Positions 9,006-17,833 are shown, numbered from the stretch's first letter. The stretch is 64,000 bases of DNA from [Eubacterium] hominis (GCA_014337235.1 CP060636.1:3586912-3650911), one strand, 5' to 3'. Numbers and translations are program-made. The notes: a model not told the origin generated them from the letters alone.

Positions 9006-9293
9006 ATGAAGAAACATATCGCAGGTTGTTCATTGACTATTTGTTGCCTGCTGTTCATGATTATGATTATTATGGGAATGAATGGTAAAGCCTTATCCCC
9101 TAAACAAGCTGTCTTTGTATATCCTAAAGATACTGAAATATCAAAAGATGCACATACTTATTTAAAAGGTGTGATACGAAAAGATCATATAAAGCTTGAT
9201 CTATCCAAAGTTGATTCCCATACACCTGGTGTGTATCCTGCATATGCAAAGCAATCAAACAGAACATATGAATTTCAAATAGAAATCAAATAA
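9006..9293 (+). CDS. Small exported protein with Ig-like end, function unknown
   Basis: 95 residues. A short basic N-terminus and a hydrophobic segment (about residues 6-25, very rich in I, M, L and C) form a signal peptide or anchor. The remaining 68 residues look like one beta-sandwich repeat: KVDSHTPGVYPAYAKQSN resembles the closing strand pattern of bacterial Ig-like (DUF5011-type) domains (VDTSKPGTY-type). A single domain of this kind is usually part of a larger surface protein, so this may be a stand-alone secreted module. The start is set by the promoter position. The stop codon lies directly at a terminator stem that is now split by an insertion sequence. Confidence 0.6.
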   Translation: MKKHIAGCSLTICCLLFMIMIIMGMNGKALSPKQAVFVYPKDTEISKDAHTYLKGVIRKDHIKLDLSKVDSHTPGVYPAYAKQSNRTYEFQIEIK

Positions 9294-9342
9294 AGCTCCC
9301 AAAATGAAGTGAACCCAATTATTTGGACAAAAAGTAAATAAG

Positions 9343-10131
9343 TTAAATCAAGCTTACTAAGGATTGAGTTCTGTATTGCACAGGAGTTAATCCTTTTAAT
9401 TTTGTTGTGATCCTTTGTGTATTATAATACTGGATATATTCTTCCATGGCTATCTCTAATTCATCTAATGTTTTGAATTCATATTCATGTCCATAAAACA
9501 TTTCATTCTTCATTTTGCCAAAGAAGTTTTCCATAGGTGAGTTATCTAAACAGTTGCCTTTACGTGACATGGATTGAATAATTCCTTTCTCTTTAAGCAT
9601 TCTATGATAAGGCTCCATCTGGTATTGCCAGCCTTGGTCAGATTGAAAAATCAATCCATTAAGGTTTAGGTGCTTGTCGAATGCCTGATCAAGCATATTC
9701 TTCGTTTGATTAAAATTAGGACTTTTAGATATGCTGTAGGATATGATTTCACGGTTGTGTAAATCGATGATCGGTGATAGATACAGTTTACCTGATGCTA
9801 TATGAAATTCAGATACATCTGTTGACCACTTCTCATTACACCTTGTTGTTTCAAAATTTCTTTCATAATAAGTCTTATGGCTTTCTTCATCGATAACTTT
9901 TGTAAGCAGCTGATTTTTTACGGTACCGTCCATATCTCCTTTATAGGATTTGTATTTCGCTTTTGGTGTGATGCCATATAATCCCATCACAGACATCAGC
10001 CGTTTCACTTTTTTATGGTTGACTCTGAATCCTCTGTTTGCTAATTCTAACGTGATTCTGCGGTATCCATAGCGTCCTTTATGCGTATAGAAGATGCCTA
10101 TAATAGCGTTCATGACTTCATCGTTCTTCAT
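9343..10131 (-). CDS. IS3-family transposase OrfB (DDE integrase part)
   Basis: Catalytic half of the transposase. Seen: the HTH_21-like segment GRYGYRRITLELANRG; integrase core with first Asp in WSTDVSEF, second Asp in LIFQSDQGWQYQ, and Glu in LDNSPMENFFGKMKNE; and the end QRITTKLKGLTPVQYR typical of rve_3. The 263-codon frame has an ATG at 10131 but stays open upstream to about 10242, adding residues such as KVNGVYELQRKYPIRILLQ. OrfB is therefore expected mainly as an OrfAB fusion made by -1 frameshifting at the AAGAAAAAG just before the orfA stop. All three acidic residues are present, so it may be active. Confidence 0.93.
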   Translation of the reverse strand: MKNDEVMNAIIGIFYTHKGRYGYRRITLELANRGFRVNHKKVKRLMSVMGLYGITPKAKYKSYKGDMDGTVKNQLLTKVIDEESHKTYYERNFETTRCNEKWSTDVSEFHIASGKLYLSPIIDLHNREIISYSISKSPNFNQTKNMLDQAFDKHLNLNGLIFQSDQGWQYQMEPYHRMLKEKGIIQSMSRKGNCLDNSPMENFFGKMKNEMFYGHEYEFKTLDELEIAMEEYIQYYNTQRITTKLKGLTPVQYRTQSLVSLI

Positions 10132-10238
10132 ATCTTTATTAGTTTTAGAAAGAGTATAATAATATGTGCTTCTTTTCAGCCCTGAAATTTGTAGAAGAAT
10201 ACGAATAGGATATTTACGCTGTAATTCATAAACACCAT

Positions 10239-10757
10239 TTACTTTTTCTTCGGTTGTTGATTCTTCCTTGCCTGAACTACAGCTCTCAATTTTTTTAAGT
10301 ATTCATTCTCCGCTTCTAAATATAAATTTTTATCTTCGAGAAATTTAATCTTTTCCTCTGGTGCCATATCTTTATAATCTTTGTTCACAATGTTTTTCTT
10401 TGTCATAGTAGGAGATCTTCCTTTCTTCCTCTCTACTATAACACATCCATTCTCTTTATACGACTTAATCCAATTAATTAATGTACCATCTGAAGATAGC
10501 CCATACTCAATCGCAGTTGATTTAACAGAGTGATGTTGGAGTAAGACTCTGTTTATGATTTCTTCTTTAAGTGCTGGGGGATAATATTTGTTTTTGTCTT
10601 TTCTTAATATACTCTCCCCATGTTTATCAAGGAGTCTGATTAAATATTTTACATTTCCTATGAGAATTGCATATTCTTTGGATAATGAAGATATGCTCCT
10701 TCCTTGTTTTCTTTTCTCATAGATTTCTATTTTTTGTTCTTTCGTTAGTTTTGACAT
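10239..10757 (-). CDS. IS3-family transposase OrfA (helix-turn-helix)
   Basis: DNA-binding half of the transposase, 172 residues. It has two HTH regions (KQGRSISSLSKEYAI and HSVKSTAIEYGLSSDGTLINW) and a C-terminal leucine-rich coiled coil (EDKNLYLEAENEYLKKL) that usually mediates multimerisation. The ATG at 10757 is preferred over the ATG at 10775, because GGAGG lies between them. It ends QPKKK-stop at an A-rich run, AAGAAAAAGTAA, which is the probable frameshift site into orfB. Confidence 0.9.
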   Translation of the reverse strand: MSKLTKEQKIEIYEKRKQGRSISSLSKEYAILIGNVKYLIRLLDKHGESILRKDKNKYYPPALKEEIINRVLLQHHSVKSTAIEYGLSSDGTLINWIKSYKENGCVIVERKKGRSPTMTKKNIVNKDYKDMAPEEKIKFLEDKNLYLEAENEYLKKLRAVVQARKNQQPKKK

Positions 10758-10823
10758 AATAAAATGCACCTCCATATTTGGTTGTCCAAATTATGGGGTG
10801 CATTTCAAATCAGGGAGCTTTTC

Positions 10824-12535
10824 TTATCGAAGCATGGTCTTTGCGGCTTTCGCAAGTACCTTAGGATTTTTATGATGTGGTGTTACAGGACAAATCTTTT
10901 TATCAATATGTAGTAACGTATATACCGCAATTCGTGCAGCACGTACAGAATATTCTTCTGTAAATACCATATCCTCTGGTATTTCCACAAACTGTGAAAT
11001 CATCGCAAAATTAGTTGAACCAGATGGCACTACATGTGGGCGATCAGACATTGCACGTGGTTGGAATTGTGCATCAATATATGGCATCTACAAGGAATGA
11101 CATTCACAACATCCTCTAAGATATCTTTGGTATGCTCCTCAAAGTGTAAATGGCCTAACAGTTCTAATAAGATTTCTTCCCCTGTACAATCCCGCATTTT
11201 CTTTTTCACGTAATTGCCTTCTTGATCTGTGTATAATCCATATCCCCAGAAAATGGTTGTGTTTTGATCTTGAGCTTTGAAATGTGGCTGTGCAGCAACT
11301 ACAATACTCATCAGCCAGTTGCTGTCCTTAAATGTCATCAATGCACCACTGCCTGGAATATTGCCAGAAAATTGTTCAATCATTTTCAATAAGCGATTTC
11401 CCCTGCATGTCACTGTAAAGCTTTCCCAGTTTGTTTCTTCAGGCTTTGTAAAGAATGGGGCAGGATTACCTAGCGATGGCTTTTTATCTGCGACTTTTTT
11501 CCATAATGTTGCGGACATTGGATGATCTACTCGATAATCTGGAGCGTGGCGATAATCTCCAAGAGTTGCATTATCACTCATACAGCCATTACACATGATA
11601 CACAAATCGCCTTCTTCTAAATGAAGTACCCGTTCATGTCCGTTTTCTTTCACATAGATATCAGTAGCAGTTATACTTTCTTCTTCAAAATCAATATCTT
11701 CCACTACAGCTTTAATACTAAAATCTACACCATATCCTTCCAGATAGCTCTTTAATGGAAGGATCAGTGATTCATATTGATTGTATGGTGTACGTGTGAC
11801 ACCTTCTAATGTTTCGATTCTGGAGAATTCTAACATCATACGATTCATATACCGGCGGAATTCAAATAAAGAACTCCATTTTTGAAATGCAAAGGTTGTC
11901 TGCCACATATACCAGAAGTTTGTGGTAAAGAAATGTGGATCATCTTTAAACCAATCCTCAATGGTTAAATTATCCAGTTTTTCTTCTGGTGTCGCAAGCA
12001 GCTTCGTTAATAGAAAGCGGTCTTTATTATCAAATTGCATACTATGTACATCCAAGATATTTCCATGTTTATCGATTAAGCGTGCTTGTGCATGGGTAGG
12101 ATGTAAATGATCAAAATTCAGGATTTCTTCTGTGACACTTTTTCCCGGCCAGTCTAGTGATGGAATACTGTCAAACAATTCCCAGAAGTTTTCATAGGTT
12201 TCTTCATTCAGCATCCTTCCTCCACGACATACAAAGCCTTGTGTTACATTTCCTGCGCCATCATTACTGCCACCTAACACATCCAGACCTTCTATGATAT
12301 GGATATTTTCACCTAAAAAGCCTCCATCCTGTATCAGATAAACAGCAGCACTTAAAGCACCAATACCTCCACCAATTAAATATGCCTGTGGTTCTCCCTT
12401 TCTGCCAGGATGAACACGTGATGCTTCCTGTTCGATTTTCCTGCGATGTAAATGTCTTGCGACACCTGCGCCAGCTGCAGCTCCAATAATAACGCCACCC
12501 AGGGCAGCAAGTTTATGTAATTGATTTTTATTCAT
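10824..12535 (-). pseudogene. ohyA: Oleate hydratase (MCRA family), broken by a frameshift
   Basis: Oleate hydratase adds water to the cis-9 double bond of unsaturated fatty acids (10-hydroxystearate from oleate), an FAD-dependent detoxification common in gut bacteria. The first frame carries an N-terminal hydrophobic helix (KLAALGGVIIGAAAGAGVA), the FAD site YLIGGGIGALSAA, the GGRMLNEETYENFWEL region and most of the catalytic body up to DVVNVIPC. The last about 80 residues (PYIDAQFQPRAMSDRP to TMLR) lie in another frame. After TGT at 11090-11092 two bases, not three, precede the next in-frame codon ATG at 11085-11087, so one base is missing. Total length if repaired is about 571 residues, as expected. 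Start ATG 12535 follows AAGAAGGG; 12559 lacks a ribosome site. The loss removes part of the substrate and lid region, so function is doubtful. Confidence 0.93.
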
Positions 12536-12613
12536 AACACTCATTCCCTTCTTTTTCATTATCAGTATATCTCAATTCGCATGGGTTGTATCTATACATT
12601 TTGGATTGTTCGT

Positions 12614-13681
12614 TTATATATCCAATAGTTTCTTCTTTACCCGTTCTTGATTGGAAGCATACATCACTGCATTTTCTTTACTGATCTTCCCCTGTTTTAC
12701 TAGATGTACCAAACTATCATCCATAGAAATCATTCCCTGATCTTTTCCTGCGATGATGGAATTTTCTAATTGATGGATTTTTCCATCACGAATTTGTGTA
12801 CGAATGGCTGGATTGATGATCATGATTTCAAATGCGGGCACCATGGTATTATCTAATGCAGGCACCAGCTGTTCACTGATAACTGCCTGCAGTGTCATGG
12901 ATAGCTGCACACGAATCTGTTGCTGCTGGGCACTTGGAAATACATCAATCATACGATCAATTGTATTGGCAGCTCCCATAGTATGTAAAGTAGATAAAAT
13001 CAAATGACCTGTTTCTGCGGCAGTGACTGCGGTTTCCATCGTATCTAAATCACGCATTTCTCCGACCAGAATAACTTCCGGTGCTTCTCGAAGCGCAGAA
13101 CGAAGTGCCATGGGATAATCTTTTGTGTCATGAAATACTTCCCTTTGGGACACAATACTTTTCTTATGGGAATGTAAGTATTCAATAGGATCTTCGATTG
13201 TGATGATATGTACATTACGATTTTCATTGATTTTATCAATCAGACAGGCCAAAGTAGTAGACTTGCCACATCCGGCTGGACCACTGACTAAGATCATTCC
13301 CTTTTTGGTAGACCATAAATTTGTAATCGTTTCTGGGATTCCTAGCAAGGATGGATCAGGTAAATCAAATCGAACGACACGCAATACTGCTGCCTGTGAA
13401 TTACGCTGCATATATACATTCACACGAAAACGCCCCAGGCCTGGGATGGAGAAGGAAAAATCATCATCTTTACTGGCGATAAAATCTTCATAACGATTCT
13501 GTGGTGCATATGCATAAATATCTTTGATCAAGGTCGCTGTATCATCTGGTGTTAATCGTTCATTTCCTATATTTTCTATATTCCCATTAATTTTGAAGGC
13601 GTAACAATGCCCTGCGATTAAAAAGATATCACTTGCGTTACTATCTAGTGCTTCCTGTAAGATTGTTTGTATATTTACCAT
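12614..13681 (-). CDS. Type IV pilus twitching ATPase, PilT-like (copy 1)
   Basis: Hexameric secretion/retraction ATPase, 355 residues. Seen: N-terminal PAS-like domain, Walker A GPAGCGKSTT near residue 135, Asp box IITIEDPIEYLHS, Walker B VILVGEMRD and His box GHLILSTLHT, all PilT signatures. Walker A has Ala-Cys where most PilT proteins, including the second copy at 60.2 kb, have Thr-Gly-Ser. The start follows AGGAGCATAAAAAT. It is the last gene of the 17.2-12.6 kb operon, after the pilin-like genes. It could power retraction, or assembly of this second pilus set, since no PilB lies in the same operon. Confidence 0.92.
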   Translation of the reverse strand: MVNIQTILQEALDSNASDIFLIAGHCYAFKINGNIENIGNERLTPDDTATLIKDIYAYAPQNRYEDFIASKDDDFSFSIPGLGRFRVNVYMQRNSQAAVLRVVRFDLPDPSLLGIPETITNLWSTKKGMILVSGPAGCGKSTTLACLIDKINENRNVHIITIEDPIEYLHSHKKSIVSQREVFHDTKDYPMALRSALREAPEVILVGEMRDLDTMETAVTAAETGHLILSTLHTMGAANTIDRMIDVFPSAQQQQIRVQLSMTLQAVISEQLVPALDNTMVPAFEIMIINPAIRTQIRDGKIHQLENSIIAGKDQGMISMDDSLVHLVKQGKISKENAVMYASNQERVKKKLLDI

Positions 13682-13685
13682 ATTT

Positions 13686-14081
13686 TTATGCTCCTGTTCC
13701 TGTAGTTGTGTATGCTTTTATGATCCATGTATCTCCTGTTTCAATCACGGCACGTAGCGTGCGCTGTTCACTCACAGGATATGTCAAAGTCAAGGTATTA
13801 CCTTTTATATCATAGGTTATTTTATGCGTATTAAGTAGTTTTTTACTATACTCGTCAAGTGGCAGCGTATGATGCATTTCATGTAATACATATTGTAATG
13901 TTGCATCTGCCTGAGTATATGCTTTTTGTACTTGCTTCCCCTGATTTGCGATTTCTTCCTTCTGCAGTGCTTTACTATAAGATAATACGGATAATATCAT
14001 CATACATAGTACCACAAAAATCATCAGGATAGAACTTGCGCCTAAGCCCACTTGTACATGTTTGCGTTTATCCTTATTCAT
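13686..14081 (-). CDS. Small bitopic protein of the pilus operon
   Basis: 131 residues: basic cytoplasmic tail (MNKDKRKHVQ), one long hydrophobic helix at about residues 11-33, then a soluble part with a coiled-coil-like KALQKEEIANQGKQVQKAY and a C-terminal beta segment. The layout is that of a minor pilin or pilus-assembly PilN/PilX-like protein, but I see no clear prepilin cleavage site. Its ATG overlaps the stop of the upstream pilin-like gene (ATGA). The ribosome site lies in the upstream coding end (CAGGAGGTG). Specific function unknown. Confidence 0.6.
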   Translation of the reverse strand: MNKDKRKHVQVGLGASSILMIFVVLCMMILSVLSYSKALQKEEIANQGKQVQKAYTQADATLQYVLHEMHHTLPLDEYSKKLLNTHKITYDIKGNTLTLTYPVSEQRTLRAVIETGDTWIIKAYTTTGTGA

Positions 14082-14446
14082 GGGCGCACCTCCTGACGAT
14101 AAAAAGATAACACAGCTGTTTCTTTATTCTGTTTTGTGATATGCATTTCACACAGATCGCCATGACTGCCTTCTTGTTTTATAGCAATTGTGACCTGATA
14201 CATCGCTTCTTCCTGTTGTGGGACTCCCTCTTCATTTAAATAAAACTTTGATTTATATAAATAATCGTTTTCTTCATCAATCAGATTTTGGCCATAGATC
14301 AAAGATGTTTTTACATTTTTTGCATATAGTTGTTTATCTTTCGCATTGCTCATGACCAATACGCAAATACCTGAGGCAATTGTAAAAAAGAAAATCACGA
14401 TCAATAACTCCATGAGAAAGGATAATGATTTATGGTGTTGATTCAT
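14078..14446 (-). CDS. Pilin-like minor protein
   Basis: 122 residues. The hydrophobic N-terminal helix SLSFLMELLIVIFFFTIASG has the prepilin-like arrangement of a hydrophobic run with an acidic residue near its start (Glu in FLMELLIV, comparable to Glu5). The canonical Gly before the cleavage site is missing (Ser-Leu-Ser-Phe instead). A soluble beta domain follows. Both ends overlap neighbours by 4 bases (ATGA), so translation is tightly coupled. Pseudopilin or minor pilin is the best guess. Confidence 0.6.
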   Translation of the reverse strand: MNQHHKSLSFLMELLIVIFFFTIASGICVLVMSNAKDKQLYAKNVKTSLIYGQNLIDEENDYLYKSKFYLNEEGVPQQEEAMYQVTIAIKQEGSHGDLCEMHITKQNKETAVLSFYRQEVRP

Positions 14447-14895
14447 GATAATACACCTCCACTTCTTAAGGCAATCATCAAGGTGTTTTTCACGCCATCA
14501 TGCTCCATTGTGATATAAAGCTTATTGTTTTTTTCCTGAATTGTCATGGAATCCATCGCAAAACGCTCTTCCCCATATGACAGATTCACAGATAACTCAT
14601 CTATTTGATATAGTTCTTTCAACATATGATTATCTACATAAAGATAGACCACCTCGTGATCGTTATGTAATCGTAAACAAGAATGTCCATCGATTTCTTC
14701 TATTGTGATTTCTTGATAACGATCATAATCTCTTACCATATTTTTTATATAGGAAGATGCCTGATAGACACTGTTTTCATCTTCACTGATTTTATGATAG
14801 CCATTGATTTGAAATAATAGGAGAAAAAAGCTGCAGATCACAAAGACCATAAACAACGAAAGTGAAAATAACACATCCACGGTATGTCTTCGCAT
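14443..14895 (-). CDS. Pilus-operon membrane protein (DUF4860-like)
   Basis: 150 residues from the ATG at 14895, which has a perfect AAGGAGG 8 bases upstream; a longer frame to 14997 only shadows the previous gene. One N-terminal membrane helix (VDVLFSLSLFMVFVICSFFLLLF) follows RRHT. The outside part contains beta strands with EEIDGHSCLRLHN and SVNLSYGEERFAMDSM. This resembles the DUF4860 proteins that recur in Firmicute type IV pilus operons, though I cannot test that here. Role in pilus assembly is inferred from position. Confidence 0.55.
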   Translation of the reverse strand: MRRHTVDVLFSLSLFMVFVICSFFLLLFQINGYHKISEDENSVYQASSYIKNMVRDYDRYQEITIEEIDGHSCLRLHNDHEVVYLYVDNHMLKELYQIDELSVNLSYGEERFAMDSMTIQEKNNKLYITMEHDGVKNTLMIALRSGGVLS

Positions 14896-14896
14896 G

Positions 14897-15202
14897 TCAG
14901 TTTCCTCCTTTTCGATAGACGCTTGTTTCTGGCATAATGTTACTGCCAACGTATTCATATCGGACTTTATAAAGATCTTCTTGCAGATACAGTCCATAAT
15001 GCTCCTTAAGATAGCTTACATCTTCAGGATAAAATCCTTCTGTACTGTAGCATTCCAGTGCCGCTTTCTGGATTGCCTGTTTCACTCTGTCCAGATTTTT
15101 TTCATCTACTGTGGTATCTGTTTTCTGAAAGCCTATCGCAAAGATGACAAGCATACATACAAATGCCAGCAGCTGTAAAATCAAACGTATAGAATGTTTC
15201 AT
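14897..15202 (-). CDS. Small pilin-like protein
   Basis: 101 residues with a short basic start (MKHSIR), one hydrophobic helix (LILQLLAFVCMLVIFAIGF) and a soluble part containing KQAIQKAALECYSTEGFYPED. Helix residues leading into a Tyr-rich GFYPED turn are typical of small type IV pilins after their N-terminal helix. The prepilin peptidase motif is not obvious. Start and stop overlap the neighbours (TAATG with pilC). Possibly a minor pilin. Confidence 0.55.
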   Translation of the reverse strand: MKHSIRLILQLLAFVCMLVIFAIGFQKTDTTVDEKNLDRVKQAIQKAALECYSTEGFYPEDVSYLKEHYGLYLQEDLYKVRYEYVGSNIMPETSVYRKGGN

Positions 15203-16227
15203 TATACACTAGCCATGATGCTCATCAGCGGCAGCATCACAGATAATAAGATTACCCCAACAATAATTGACAACAATATAACAATTCCCGGTTCTATCGT
15301 ATTCAAAAAGGTAGAGATACTGTTATCTACATCTCGTTCATATAAGGCACTGACTTTCTTTAATACTTCTTCACTTTTCCCACTGTGAAAGCCGGTAAAG
15401 ATCATATTGGCATAAACACCTTCATAAAGTTTTTCCTTCTGCATGGCTTCAATAAAGCCTTCTCCTTCATCAATATCTTTTAAACACTGGTGAATCTTTG
15501 TTTGAAGCAATGGATGTTCTACCACACCAGGCAGATAAGCAAGTGCTTCTTCACTGTCATAGCCACTGGATACAAATAAGGATAAAGCGTATGTCATCTT
15601 TGCCATTGTGATATTATAAAACAGCTTTTTCGTTAAGAAGAAACGTGACAACAATCCACCCTGCCCTTTATGTCTTGTGAAATACAGATAACCAGCAAAT
15701 ACCAGCAGGATGCTTAATATCACAAAAGATATCATCGCAAAGGTATTGCCAAAGCTCATCATCGTTTTAGAACTTCCCGACAAGATTGCGCCCATATTAT
15801 GTAATACTTTATCGAATATAGGAAGTACTTTCCATATAATTAATAACACAATACACCACATCATCACTAACAAAATCATAGGATACACAAGTGCATCTTT
15901 TAAACTGTGTTTTAAGTTATCATTTCGCTCATAGTAAACAGCAAGCTCATTCATGACAGAATCTAAATGTCCGCTTACCTCTCCAATCTGCATCATTTTT
16001 TTCGCATAATCATCTATATATGGTTTGTCTTTTACTGATACATAAAAGCTTCCATTTTCTTTGATATCTTCACGCAAAGATAATAAATCCTGTTTTACGT
16101 GTTCCCGCTCGCAGCTTTCCAATATCACATCCATGCCATCTTCCAATGACAATCCACCCTCTAATACCATTGCCATACTCGTACAGAATTCGTACATTTC
16201 TTCATCATTCCATATATTTGAACTCAT
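15202..16227 (-). CDS. Type IV pilus platform protein PilC / GspF family
   Basis: Inner-membrane platform on which the pilus ATPases act. 341 residues with the two duplicated GspF domains: EFCTSMAMVLEGGLSLEDGM and ALSLFVSSGYDSEEALAYLP mark the start of each. There are three membrane segments (about 115-135, 160-180 and 315-338). It is shorter than the usual 400 or so because the N-terminal extension is missing. AGGAGGGCTTGAT precedes the ATG. In the same operon as the pilin-like genes and PilT-like ATPase. Confidence 0.9.
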   Translation of the reverse strand: MSSNIWNDEEMYEFCTSMAMVLEGGLSLEDGMDVILESCEREHVKQDLLSLREDIKENGSFYVSVKDKPYIDDYAKKMMQIGEVSGHLDSVMNELAVYYERNDNLKHSLKDALVYPMILLVMMWCIVLLIIWKVLPIFDKVLHNMGAILSGSSKTMMSFGNTFAMISFVILSILLVFAGYLYFTRHKGQGGLLSRFFLTKKLFYNITMAKMTYALSLFVSSGYDSEEALAYLPGVVEHPLLQTKIHQCLKDIDEGEGFIEAMQKEKLYEGVYANMIFTGFHSGKSEEVLKKVSALYERDVDNSISTFLNTIEPGIVILLSIIVGVILLSVMLPLMSIMASV

Positions 16228-16244
16228 ATCAAGCCCTCCTCAAA

Positions 16245-17192
16245 TTAATATTCATACTTTGTAATGTATTCGCCATCATAATCTGCATGTGTAGATGCAT
16301 AAGTTGGATCCATTCTTGTCCATGTATCTTTTTCAAATAATATCGCAGGATCTATCCAGCCTTTGCCTTCCAGCCAAACTTCCACCCACGCATGATAATC
16401 CCGTTCTGTATCTCCCACAATGACTTTGCATGGGATATGTTGGGAACGACACATGCCTGCCATGAGTGCCGCATAATCAAAACAAATACCTTTTTTCTTT
16501 TCTAATGTTTCATCAAGTATTGGAAGTACATAGTTATCTTTGACTTTCTCTAATTTATCGTAATCATAACTGATATCATTTACCACAAAATCATAAATAG
16601 ACTTAACCCGTTTTAAAGCATTGTCATCATCTTTACATAATGCAAAGGCCTTTTGTATCGCCTCGCTGTTTTGATCATATTCCACGGTTTGATTGGGGTA
16701 TAAAAATGGTATCTGTTCATTATCTAATTTCACATCGATATCCGCACCATATACTAACGCATATTTTCCTGTAGAAGGAACCTGAATACGAACTTCTAAC
16801 TGATACGTTCCAGAACCATTCACCAGTGGAAATGTTTCATAAACACCTGCTTTATTTAAATCATACCAGTAGTTTCCTTTTTCATTGTTTGTGAGCCTGA
16901 TTTTCATCTTGATGCCACTATCATCCAAGCGTTTGATACGAATATACCCAAGATTGGTATGACTATAATCAATATGTACTTTATGATCATCATCCTCCAG
17001 CACCTTTTCTTCAGGACTTTCAGCCAGCAGCAGTTCTTCTATTTTAGGACTTGGCGATGCTGGGAAATCAGATAAGGCTTCCTCTTCTTTGGAGGATGGT
17101 TTTGATGGTGTTACATCATTTGAATGATCATTACATCCATACAGCACAAACAAGAAAGAAAACAACAGACATAACAATCGTTTTCTTTTCAT
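16245..17192 (-). CDS. Transglutaminase-like lipoprotein heading the pilus operon
   Basis: 315 residues. It is a lipoprotein by its signal peptide FLFVLYGCND with Cys19. A Pro/Ser/Glu-rich linker and a beta-sandwich domain are followed by a transglutaminase-core domain at about 200-300, with Cys in KGICFDYAALMAGMCR, His in DYHAWVEVW and Asp in WTRMDPTY: the complete Cys-His-Asp triad. Such surface proteins are usually proteases or cross-linkers. A role in processing or linking pilus or wall components is inferred from its position 17 bases ahead of pilC. AAGGAGTGAACAC precedes the ATG, and an extended -10 TGATATAAT lies just upstream. Confidence 0.85.
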   Translation of the reverse strand: MKRKRLLCLLFSFLFVLYGCNDHSNDVTPSKPSSKEEEALSDFPASPSPKIEELLLAESPEEKVLEDDDHKVHIDYSHTNLGYIRIKRLDDSGIKMKIRLTNNEKGNYWYDLNKAGVYETFPLVNGSGTYQLEVRIQVPSTGKYALVYGADIDVKLDNEQIPFLYPNQTVEYDQNSEAIQKAFALCKDDDNALKRVKSIYDFVVNDISYDYDKLEKVKDNYVLPILDETLEKKKGICFDYAALMAGMCRSQHIPCKVIVGDTERDYHAWVEVWLEGKGWIDPAILFEKDTWTRMDPTYASTHADYDGEYITKYEY

Positions 17193-17302
17193 GTGTTCAC
17201 TCCTTACGTCAGGTTCATTATATCATTTATCCCTTCGTTTTAGAAGAAAAGCGTTTACTTTACGTATGAAACATGGCATGATAAAATTATTTTTATAAAT
17301 CA

Positions 17303-17329
17303 TGTAACATTTGATGAATGAAACACGTC
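17303..17329 (+). promoter_or_regulatory. ECF-sigma promoter, probable autoregulation
   Basis: TGTAAC (17303-17308), exactly 17 bases, then CGTC (17326-17329) followed by TA. This matches the Bacillus SigX/SigV/SigW type (TGtAAC-N16/17-CGTC) and lies 34 bases before the sigma gene start. The gene probably drives its own expression. Confidence 0.75.
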
Positions 17330-17362
17330 TAATTAGTGAAGATGATAGAGAGGGGTGATGAC

Positions 17363-17833
17363 ATGGATGCTTTTGAAGTCTTGTATCAAAAATATAAACA
17401 GGATGTTTATCATTACCTGTTATATCTATGTAAGAATCCATCTCTTGCGGAAGATCTGATGTCAGAAACCTTTTTAAAGGCCTATGTTTCTTTACATCAA
17501 TTGAAGAAGGATGAACAGGTCAAGACATGGCTGTTAACAATCGCCAGAAACCAGTTTCTAAGTGACTGTCGTAAAAAGAAAATTACCGTATCCTATGAGG
17601 ATTATATGGACAGCTTTGTGAAAGAACCCATTCCTTATGATATCTCTATGATCAAAGAACTCATTAAACAAAAGGATGAACGCAGTCAGCGCCTGTTTCA
17701 GATGCGATTAGATGGTTATTCCTATGCTGAAATTGCTTCTGCTTTACATATATCGGAAAATTCCTGCCGTGTCATTGATTTTCGTTTAAAACGATGGTTG
17801 AAAGAGGAACTGAAAAAGGAGGATGCCCTATGA
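17363..17833 (+). CDS. ECF RNA polymerase sigma factor
   Basis: 156 residues. Region 2 is DAFEVLYQKYKQDVYHYL to KTWLLTIARNQFLSDCRK, including the SETFLKAY core-binding helix. Region 4 is FQMRLDGYSYAEIASALHIS to RVIDFRLKRWLKEEL, with the -35-recognition HTH. The start ATG at 17363 is 7 bases after AGAGGGG; the earlier ATG at 17342 lacks a site. The stop overlaps the anti-sigma start (ATGA), so both are made in fixed ratio. The promoter upstream is of ECF type, indicating positive feedback. The signal is unknown; envelope stress is the usual theme. Confidence 0.92.
   Translation: MDAFEVLYQKYKQDVYHYLLYLCKNPSLAEDLMSETFLKAYVSLHQLKKDEQVKTWLLTIARNQFLSDCRKKKITVSYEDYMDSFVKEPIPYDISMIKELIKQKDERSQRLFQMRLDGYSYAEIASALHISENSCRVIDFRLKRWLKEELKKEDAL

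Larger units (their letters stand above)
9305..10807 (-). mobile_element. IS3-family (IS150-like) insertion sequence, about 1.5 kb
   Basis: Complete-looking element. The ends begin TGAAGTGAACCC at 9305 and, on the other strand, TGAAATGCACCC from 10807; the first 26 bases match at 22 positions, ending in TTTGGACAA. Inside are orfA (HTH) and orfB (DDE integrase) in minus orientation with a -1 frame relation, as in the IS150 group. Flanks read AAAA on the left and AATC on the right, so no clean 3-4 bp target duplication is seen; a mutated AAA/AAT triplet is possible. No second copy occurs in this window. Confidence 0.9.
9292..10821. other. Two-way terminator split by the insertion sequence
   Basis: AAAGCTCCC (9292-9300) and GGGAGCTTT (10813-10821) are perfect 9-bp complements. 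Without the IS they would be only about 9-12 bases apart, and TTTTCTTAT would follow on the plus strand. That makes an intrinsic terminator serving the convergent small gene and oleate hydratase. The IS sits between the arms, so the arms are now about 1.5 kb apart. Confidence 0.75.
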
